From contig OX578277.1 of assembly GCA_951217055.1 (NCBI GenBank), positions 57,408,173-57,472,172 on the forward strand: a stretch of DNA of 64,000 nucleotides. The letters run 5' to 3'. The notes below the pieces were generated by a model that saw nothing but the letters and a program-made list of their open reading frames with translations, was not told where the DNA came from and did not search any database. Of the stretch, positions 55,690 through 64,000 are shown piece by piece; position 1 is the stretch's first letter; each line of letters begins with the position of its first letter. A program made the position numbers and the translations under genes. The stretch is from Gerris lacustris. Taxonomy: Eukaryota > Arthropoda > Insecta > Hemiptera > Gerridae.

Positions 55690-56335
55690 AAAACTAGAAT
55701 AACCCTTTTTTACTACGTTTTTATTAGCTTGCATTCTTGTTTGTTTGTTTGTTTGTCCGGTACAAATCTGGCAATCGATTTCTAACTAACTTCCCGAATA
55801 GCTAGACATTTGAAACTTTTAGCATAGCTCAGAACACGATGACAATGCATTATTTTAATACTTTTAGCCATCTTTCAGCAGAATTTAATTAGTTTTCAGC
55901 AAATTTTGCTGTATGGAAAGTTAGTTCGGAAAAAATCCGCAAGTTATTTTATTTGTTTTGCCATATCCAATATTTACGCAATCTTCATTTTGACGGGTCT
56001 CAAATTTGTGATAGATAAACATTGAATGACAGCAAAACAGGAAATATCGATTATATTATTTATCGATTATATTATTTCAAATATATCGATGGCACGCTTA
56101 GATTTGGTGTTGGGGAGATCCGTTGTACAAAGATTTATCCTTTTATAGGTTTAAGATCAGCTCTCTGGATGGTTGTCATTTATGTGAAGTAAATAATTCG
56201 GAACTTTTTTTTTTTTTCACTAACATTATATATTATATAACAATAACAATTATATTATCAACATTACATACGATTCAACAGAAAATTTAAAAACGTAGTA
56301 TATAAAAAGTTCTTTTTATCTTGAAATTATTACTA
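55690..56335 (-). repeat. Element E, copy 2 (uninterrupted at the hAT site)
   Basis: It is the reverse of 34195-35880 without the 926-bp hAT and without about 130 bp of the middle. It contains 'gcttgttcttgtttgtttg'-like and 'cagcaaattttgctgtatgg' blocks, and 'agttctttttatcttgaaat' at its end. The site 'ctctggatggttgtc' near 56160 is the intact target of the hAT in copy 1. Confidence 0.75.
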
Positions 56336-56689
56336 CATATTTAATTTTTCTGTGGTTGCATATTCAAGTATCATTCATGTATATTATGTATTTGCTTCCC
56401 ATCTTACGGAAGTGAATTATTGTCATCCATCTGCGATCTGCGACTATAGCTTCCTTCAGCGTGTACACAGACTTGTTTTTATTAGCAACTGTATCATTGA
56501 AAGTACTCATTTTGAAGAAATCCCGTACTAAAATCAACCGTCTTTGCTCATTAATCATTAAAGATTGCTAAATTGATAAGTTGCTAGATAATAGTTACTG
56601 GGAGTTGAAACAGATCCAAATATCATGCGACCATTCGTCCAATTATAGGATGTTAGGACGATCACCATTTGGCAGACTATTTATGCGTA

Positions 56690-57260
56690 CTCGTTTTTTG
56701 CTTCCGAGCTCACCGGTGGTAGGTAACGGAAGCGATGTGATCGTTCTGAAGAACGAACATATTTTGTCTCCGATTTAAAAAATTCCAAGACAGAAGTCCG
56801 TTTCGGTCAATCGCACAATTTTTGCGAACCAACATACCTTTAAAACTAACGTCTGATTTTAATAAAATTTGGATGGTAGGTCATGATTAGCCTATTGTTG
56901 GTCCCATATAACCTTTTAAGCCTATTTGTTTCTCTTCTTCGTGCGCATAAACGTTCATTTATTTACACCTATATCTTCAAATGTACTTATCTGATTTGTA
57001 TGAAACTTTTATAGTTTATCGAAAGTAACCCGCGGATAGCCCCAGATTAATTTGAACCGTCTGTGCTCTTTAACTTTTGCTAAATTGATACTTTAATTCA
57101 TGTTAAAAATCAAAACAATTTGGACGTATTTAGAAAACGGGAGAAATAATTAAACAAAATAGACAATAATGGCTTGTAAAAGCATAAAATCAATAAAATA
57201 CGTCATAGGATGTGAGGAAGCTATGTGCCACACCAATTGGTAGTCTATTTTACTATTATT
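56690..57260 (+). repeat. Family A repeat, short subtype, with module G inside
   Basis: It begins with the palindromic head 'gcttccgagctcaccgg', then 'taacggaagc' and 'cgttctgaagaacg', and ends 'gaggaagctatgtgccacac' plus 'caattggtagtc'. The central part (56900-57100) is module G, shared with 37621-37830, rather than the usual family A middle, so this is a chimeric or related subfamily copy. Confidence 0.7.
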
Positions 57261-60158
57261 TCATTCAAGTTATGAAAAAAGAAATAAAAATGTAGGCGGT
57301 CAAAGGGATTTTTTATTTCCTATTTGACATTCGAGATCCGTTCTCCGGGGGATGAAACGATTTCATATTTTTTTTCACAAAGACTTGAATATCGTTGCCT
57401 TCCGCAGACATAGCTTCCAAACGTTATGGAAGTAAGTAATGAAATTAGATCGTACTCTCTTTGTGCCTCGGATTCAAGAGAATAAATTCGTTAGCCTACT
57501 ATAAAGAAAGGACATTATAGCAGTATAAGGATGGGTTAAATGAAAAACTGTCATGTTTCAGCTACATAAAAAAATCCTTTCTATATAAATCAACAGAAAA
57601 AAAGAAAGACATGTTATAATTTATAATATTCTCTCTCTTTTAATTCTATTAGAACCAGTAGAACGGGGAAACTAAAAATTAAACTTTTATAATTTATCCT
57701 TCCCAAATTCCGACATTCTCGTCACTACTAAACTGGGAGAACAGAACTTTATAGCTCCAGAATGTCGCTTGGATAATATTAAGCAAAGTTGCTGAAAATT
57801 ACTACTCTATAATTAGCAACTTTTGCCTATGCGCTGCTTCAAGTTAAGAAGTTATTTATAACTATTTATATGAACAACCTATTCTCCATGTTTCAAATTT
57901 TCTCAGTAGAAGGAATGTTTGATCCTTTCATTTATTATTTAACGATTGTGAGTCGTTATTTTTATTTATTTGTTTTGTTGGTTGAGAATTTATTGTATTA
58001 TATAACTATAATTAATAAAATAAAACAATTCCAATTAACTAAATGAATAAATATAATTTAAAATTATAATAAAAAAAATACACAAATAAGAATATTCAAA
58101 TTCTAAAAATACTAGTTTCTCAATTATTAATAAATAATATAATAAAATAGAAAATAAAAACTTAAGTGAACTGATTAAAAAACTTCTGGGTGGACAGTAA
58201 AAGGATAGTGGATAACAATAAATTTGTTCATAAACATGAGGATAAATTAATAATACCATAAGATAAATTAATATAAAGGTATAATATCAGATAAAGGGAA
58301 TAAATACAGGATAAATTTAGATTATGGTACAAGGTGTGTTATTACCCATGAAAATAATAAAGATGGAATAATTAAAGATAAAAGTACAAGATGAAGATGG
58401 GACTTTTACAATTATGATACAGATAATATAAACAAATAATTGTAATGCTCTAAAATATAAAATATTGAAGATCTACTGGGTTTAAAAGATGATGAGTAAG
58501 TGTTGATGAGAGAGTTTTAGTGATGGAATGAAACAAACTATACCTGGCCAGGTTTGCTGAATCAGACAAAATAAACTTAAATCTAAATAAAGATTAGATC
58601 ATTTAAATTAGTAATAGAAACAATGTTAACTGATTATTTCATCTACAAAATTAAATATTATTATTACAATGTGAAAAATGTCATATATTTGGTTGTCATA
58701 ATATTATTGACAACACTAGACCACTCACTTCCTTTCTGAAATATTAGGGTAGGTACCATAAACAAAATGCTCTCGTCTACAGTAATATCGAATTTTATTT
58801 CCTAAAAGCTGAAGCTTGCATTGAATGTTCCAGCTGTTTTCCAGTGGGGACATCTGGGAAATTAAAGAAATATTAATTATAATAATTAAAATTATTATAT
58901 GTAATTCATACTTAGTTTTTAGTTACTTAAGTCAATCAAATATTATTTCAGCTTATTACGCTGTAATTCATTACTAATGAAGCTATGTTTCTTATAGAAA
59001 AGCTCATCATATATTATTTCAACATTCTTTTTGTAAATATCAGGCTCTTATTTCCTGCATTATTTCTAGAACCATGGTTGTATGGTTTTTTTATTATACT
59101 TTTAAAAGTTTTATACTATCAAAACAAAAGTTTGCCAATATAAAAGTTTAACTATCTCTTTAGATAATCATTTTACACTATTTTTATTAATAATATTTTT
59201 TTCTTTTGATTCCATTCTTAATGGGGTCGCTCCTTCATTTGCCCTTGTTAAAATTGGCCAAGACCCTCGTGTTATGTACCTATATACCCCTTTAACCATT
59301 TGCTAAAAGTGTGGTATGAGTTATAATGAACGTACTTTAGAGAAGAATTTTGAGTTCAAAATTATATTTTAACAACAGCAATATCCTAAAACAAATAGTT
59401 TCAAGTTGTGTCGTATTTTTATTAAATGTCCCCTATATATATTTATTTTTTTAGCTAGAAAGTTCTAACAAAACTAGTTTTTAAGTTGTTTTACTCCAAA
59501 TTCTAGTTTCTAAGTTGTTATACACAAAATACAATAAGGCAAAATTAAAACTTCATTCTCTCTTATTGTTGGTTTTTATGTTTTTTCCCCCATCGAAGTT
59601 TCTGAGGGCAAGTCAGAATAGGATTGCTTTAAAAGTTATACCAAAACGAACAGAAAGTTACAATTGAAAATCTGCAATTTTAACTTATTAAGAACAGGTA
59701 GAATTTGAAAGTGGACAACAAAAAAGTTGGCAAAAGTTTTTTGTTTTAGTTTTTCTCCTGGTAAATACAACTTGTTTTTCGTCTTTTCTTATTGTCAAAT
59801 CCAGAAGGATAATAAAGTGTGCTTTTTTACTGGGTCAAAACTCTTTTGACTTAATGTGTTTTCTAAATTTATCAAGAAGCCTTACGTTGCTGATCACAAC
59901 CTTTAAAGTTGGACTACTTCAAATTATTATTGAGAGGAGATTAATAAATTACAGAATGTTGTAACAATAGAATAATTAACCGCAGACAGAACAATTAAGT
60001 CAATCAGTCATAAATCAATAATCGATTAACGCTAGCTCTTGGCTCTAGTTAAGGCAAACTATATTATTTGTAGATCTTGTAGTAATATGGTATCGATTAT
60101 CAGACATTTTATTAATGGGTTTTTACGAGTCTGTGCGCTAACGACTTTCTTATATCCA
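57261..60158. other. Long AT-rich stretch, nothing recognised
   Basis: Short minus frame 58035-58259 is hydrophobic and AT-driven, with no domain. I found no repeat shared with the rest of the window and no RNA gene. Confidence 0.45.
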
Positions 60159-60716
60159 TCTATATGTTTATAAAATCCAAGTACCACTGACTGACTGACT
60201 GACTGGGATACCTCTGGAAAAACTAGACCTATGACCATTTCTCCTAGCCTCTACTTCAGAATATCAGTTTGGACTTAATTCCCATTAAAATTTGGAAGTT
60301 AGCTTTAATTTATGACATAAAGATCCTACTGAAAGGGTTTTCCGATCGGCAATTTATGTTTATGTACTCGTATTTAAACCAGGTCCCTAAACTAACCTAA
60401 TTTCCACTACTTATTTTAAATATACAATTGTATTTGGTATGATAATAATTTCTAAATTTAATACTGATATCTGCCAAGAATAGATTTTCTGAATGGAAGA
60501 CGGAGGGAGTAGGGGAAAAGAAAAAAAGGGGAATGAGCCTTTACTGATATACTGAAGTTAAGAAGTAAATACTTGGGAAAGGACCTCTTTTAAGGATTTG
60601 GCATGTATACTAATCAACGATAATTCCAGTTTTAATGTTTTTTGACAGTAGCTTATAATATAACCATAAAATTAAATAATTACACACTCCGTAGTGAATC
60701 ACGGGAATCAAGCTAG
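60159..60716 (+). mobile_element. Non-autonomous Helitron, 558 bp
   Basis: It starts TCTATATG after an A, followed by 'gtaccactgactgactgact', a common Helitron 5' signature. It ends with the hairpin 'CCGTAGTGAATCACGG' and CTAG (60713-60716) before T. The A/T insertion context fits Helitrons. The terminal block parallels that at 13910-13937. No Rep/helicase coding. Confidence 0.8.
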
Positions 60717-60717
60717 T

Positions 60718-60718
<1 letters not shown>

Positions 60719-60796
<78 letters not shown>
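60719..60796. repeat. (TA)n microsatellite abutting the Helitron 3' end
   Basis: A pure TA tract begins three bases after CTAG. Confidence 0.95.
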
Positions 60797-60800
<4 letters not shown>

Positions 60801-61355
60801 AATATTATATTGAAACAGATGTTATTAGAGGTTTATATTTTATTGAGTCTGTGACTCTAATGCCTTTTATTTAGTAGGTGTAGAGTTTGCATTTAAAGTA
60901 AGAACTTAAAATAAATTCTTCAGTAATAATCTTAGTAACTTCTGTAGGTGTCATTAATGATTTTGATCATATCCAGTTGCAGTTCAATAAGAAAGATCAA
61001 TAAGGAAAACTTTAAAACGTTAAAACTTGGGGATTCGGAAAGGTCTTGTATCACAAACTGTCGTCAAAAACGAGGTCCAATTTTTTCCTCACATTTCAAG
61101 CCTTTTTCAACAGTTGCTGGAGTAACACGGAGTTGAACAGTAGCCCCCCCAGGCTGCCTTAGGACAGGAATGATTTATATGTCCTCCGCTACCTATGTTT
61201 ATCAGTGGAACGGCGAAATAAATGACTGCATTCAACGTTAAAGTCATAGATCAAAATTTTACTCAAAGTAGACCACGCCAAAGAGGTCGAGTATTCTTTT
61301 ACAATAAATATAATTTTTTTTACCTAACTTTACTTTTGGTTTTAGGTTTCTGTAC
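60797..61355. other. Non-coding stretch, nothing recognised
   Basis: 61040-61215 is GC-richer than its surroundings, but no domain or repeat match is evident. Confidence 0.4.
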
Positions 61356-61795
61356 AAAGTACAAAAAGAAACCTTATATATCGGCTCTGCCTGGCTGTCC
61401 GTTGCTTGTTTCAATTCATAAACTACTATAGCTAGTAACATAAAATTCGGCACGCAGGTGCAGGTGCGTCTCGGCATTTGAGACAACTGCGGACACATTT
61501 TGGATTTTTCACACTTAATATTTTTAAGATGGCGGCCAATATGGCGGGCAACTAAAAAAAAGTTTTTAGTCACCATGACATGTTATATATCAATTTAAAG
61601 GTCTTGAAGTGTAGAAAAAGAATATGCAATTATTAAAATTTTCAAGATGGTGGCTAATAGGCGGGTGACTAAAGATTGTTTAAGTTACCACAACATGTTA
61701 TACATCAATTTAAAGGTCTTGAACAGTAGAAAAAGAATATTACTATTAAAATTAGTGTAATTATATTACACTTAATAATTTTAACTTTAATGTAC
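61356..61795 (+). repeat. Dispersed repeat with internal tandem duplication
   Basis: After a head 'tggctgtccgttgcttg' and 'aataaaattcggcac'-like text, the 'aagatggcggccaatatgg' to 'tcttgaagtgtagaaaaag' unit occurs at 61530-61625. It repeats diverged at 61646-61735 (period about 117). The same unit is at 668-780. Confidence 0.65.
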
Positions 61796-62019
61796 AGAAA
61801 CCGGCGATTATCGCCCCACGTACTTACGTGAAGCGTGCCATACTTGTTATTTTTAGGTCTACTATTTAAGGTACCTAAAGACTTTTAGTGACCTTTTTCA
61901 ATAAGTATTTTGACTTTCTGTCTGAAGTTCATTAATAAAATGTATGCATTTATTTACATTTGCTTATCTAGTACAATTATTAACAATATGTTTCAATGTA
62001 TAGATGAATTCAGTAAACA

Positions 62020-62592
62020 TTTTGCTTCCGAGCTTACCGAAGGTAACGGAAGCATTGTGTTCACTTTTGAGAACGAAAAACTTTTATGCCTCCGATTTTA
62101 AAAATTCCAAGACAGAAATCCGTTTCAGACACCAGGGAACATTTTTGGTCTCGTGTCTGTCTGTCTGTCGGTCTGTGTGTCCGCGAATTATGAAACGTGC
62201 GACGATAACTAGAGTAAATGTCGTCTGATTTTGATGAAATTTGGTATACATGTTCATTTTACCAATGCCCAGGACGAGTTCGTTGGACAACGTTATCCGT
62301 CCAAGCGTTCACGAGCAACGATCGCGTAAACGTGAACTTCAAATTTAAAAGTTGAATTTTAGGTCGGGAAAAAAAACTAACTTCATCTATTCAAAGAGAC
62401 AAACATTTTGTTCAAATACAATTTTTTAGTAAAACCAACAGCTCACAGCTATGAAGTGTTAAAGATCGCTAAAACTATTAATAGTTTTTACATTATAAAC
62501 AATATTACAATAAAGTAATATAACAATAATTGTTATAGTACATGATAGGATGCGAGGAAGCTATGTGCCACACTAATTGGCAGTCTATTTTT
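62020..62592 (+). repeat. Family A repeat, short subtype, best complete copy
   Basis: The head 'gcttccgagcttaccgaagg', with 'taacggaagc' after it, forms an imperfect palindrome. Then come 'ccaagacagaaatccgtttc', 'tctgtctgtctgtcgg', 'cgtgcgacgataac', 'cccaggacgagttcgttgga' and 'gatcgctaaaactattaata'. It ends 'ggaagctatgtgccacacta' plus a T-run. Its site at 62400-62445 is the intact version of the insertion site at 36468/36800. Confidence 0.8.
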
Positions 62593-63384
62593 TTTTATTA
62601 TTTAATTGAATAAGATAAAGCTATATGGCTTCGGTTCGATGCAACTTTAATTTTATTTAACAGGGAAACCTATTCTATTTTTATAAAATAATATTTTTCC
62701 TTCTTTATCTTGATAATTCCTTCATACTCGGTTCTGAAATTAAATTTTTTTTAATTTTTAAAAAAAAAATAATTCTAAAGAATAGGACGAGATGAGAATT
62801 TTCATATCATTCAATGCGGTTAAATATAGATTTAGATTATACTAAAATATTTAATTAAATTTATGTGGCAAGATTCCTAATAGCTATTGATTATATCTTT
62901 GGGTTCCAGAGTTAACGCCAAGAATATTTTATACCTTCTATAGTAATTTTACTTACGGTTAAATAATTCAATTATTTAACTTAAGAGTTAAGCGATAATG
63001 GGAAACATCAAATACACACTACCTTAACCACTTTTGAATGGTTAAGCTGATATTTAAATAAATAAGTATAAGAAGCCTGATAATTTTGAGAGGCCATGTA
63101 ATAATTTTAACTCACATAAATAGATCCAACTTATATTGGTTCGATAAAAAATTTTTTTAGAAGTTTTTTAAAAAGTTTATTTTAAAGTTACAAATACTAA
63201 TTTTACTTCATTGATTTTACAACATTATAACTACTCAATAAAGGGTACTCAATTATGATCAACTATACTGACATAGATTCGTCTCGCGTAACAATTAAAA
63301 TCGAAATACAAATGTTTAGGCTTAAGTAAAAATTGCATATTATTTGGTTTTATTTTATTATGTTTATGTTTTTATCTTATACCG
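62593..63384. other. AT-rich stretch, nothing recognised
   Basis: No supported feature. Confidence 0.45.
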
Positions 63385-63840
63385 GTAGTGTGGTGGCTAG
63401 TTCAGAAGGTGTTTATCTCAGTGAACTTTGATGCCCGCCGTGCAGTTTATTTTCCCCAGATTCCAGCGCTGCTAGAACGAGCCTTCAATCTGGAGAGATC
63501 CGTCCTAACGACGTTACGTACGAGCCCTTGCTCATCGACACTCTCCCGTCTCCCATCACGTTTTTTGATGGTTCAGGTACGAGTACCTGCCGGTACCTGC
63601 TAGTACCTGTTTTTGTGTTTTTTCTTCGTGTAATGGTGTTGTGATCCATGAATTAATAGACATTAATTTCATCGGGCCATTTCTTTATTTTCAACACCGT
63701 TATTACCGAGCCACCGTCGGCCGTTTTTAATCGGGTTTACTTGACCATAAGTTCCCGTTGTTACGCCGGTCGAACGTCGACGTATGCCTACGTGAAGGAA
63801 TCGTCTCATTACGTCTTCACAAAGTCACAAGTCTTTCTTT
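63385..63840 (+). other. GC-richer island with a candidate 117-bp exon
   Basis: GC content rises sharply here compared with both flanks, and several CpGs are present. 63460-63576 is bracketed by a pyrimidine-rich 'ttattttccccag' acceptor and a 'cag|gtacgag' donor. It is 39 codons long and open in at least two plus frames (one reading PALLERAFNLERSVLTTLR). Downstream 'ggtacctgc'-like motifs repeat three times (63577-63610). No protein family is recognised. It could equally be a GC-rich repeat. Confidence 0.25.
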
Positions 63841-64000
63841 TTAATAAATTAAATATGTTAATTTAGGTTTTCATTAAATCTTTAAATTATTAATCAGTTT
63901 ATATATAATTAAATCATTAATAGATTTAATTATATTTATTTAATTACTATACAATAATATATTTTTCTTTTTTTTATATATTAATAATCAAGTAATTAAA
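63841..64000. other. AT-rich window end, nothing recognised
   Basis: Alternating 'attaat' and 'aaattt' text up to the window edge. Confidence 0.5.

Noticed and set aside
56364..56558. 64-codon minus-strand frame next to element E
   Set aside because: It reads protein-like, but I recognise no family and it may be part of a repeat.

Overview
This window looks like AT-rich nuclear DNA from an animal, most likely an arthropod and perhaps a hemipteran insect. That placement is inferred from the mix of BEL/Pao, Jockey, RTE, R2-like, Penelope-like, piggyBac, hAT, pogo and Helitron sequences, with no operon-like gene packing. I found no convincing host gene. One GC-richer patch near the right edge (about 63.4-63.8 kb) may hold an exon. 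Almost everything recognisable is a transposable element, a relic of one, or simple repeat.

Layout. 0-6 kb: a diverged tandem duplication, a GC-rich motif cluster, a non-autonomous piggyBac relative with TTAA duplications, and several copies of a high-copy repeat called here family A. 6.6-11.5 kb: the main coding locus, a BEL/Pao LTR retrotransposon that lacks its 5' LTR and gag start but keeps three zinc knuckles, protease, reverse transcriptase, RNase H, integrase and a probable 3' LTR; it carries three frame changes and a nonsense codon. 12-23 kb: long (TA)n tracts, a Helitron end, a foldback element, two large palindromic elements (one with a 5S-rRNA-like core) and a Jockey-type reverse transcriptase relic. 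23-31 kb: a CT/TA tract, a second piggyBac relative with a broken transposase start, a second 5S-like core, a pogo/Tigger-like MITE, an RTE 3' fragment and a small inverted satellite cluster. 33-39 kb: family A copies, element E split by a hAT element with 8-bp duplications, a 317-bp insertion with a tRNA-like domain between perfect 41-bp inverted repeats, and an R2-like relic. 39-47 kb: a fresh 140-bp duplication, a 1.7-kb terminal-inverted-repeat element, more family A and a 174-bp hAT-type MITE. 48-50 kb: a Penelope-like insertion with a GIY-YIG coding remnant, 13-bp duplications and a nested family D element. 51.5-53.4 kb: an 11-unit satellite array with higher-order organisation. 53-64 kb: family A, a second element E copy, a second Helitron and tandem-duplicated dispersed repeats.

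Repeat names used here: A = a roughly 0.55-1.1 kb element with conserved 'gacgataacttgagt' and 'gatcgctaaa' blocks; D = element with 'ctttatatgagaaagt' ends; E = element at 34.2-35.9 and 55.7-56.3 kb; F, G, H = shorter shared modules. The elements do not form a pathway. The interest lies in nesting (hAT in E, tRNA-like unit in A, D in Penelope), where paralogous empty sites elsewhere in the window confirm insertion boundaries, and in the repeated use of palindromic architecture.
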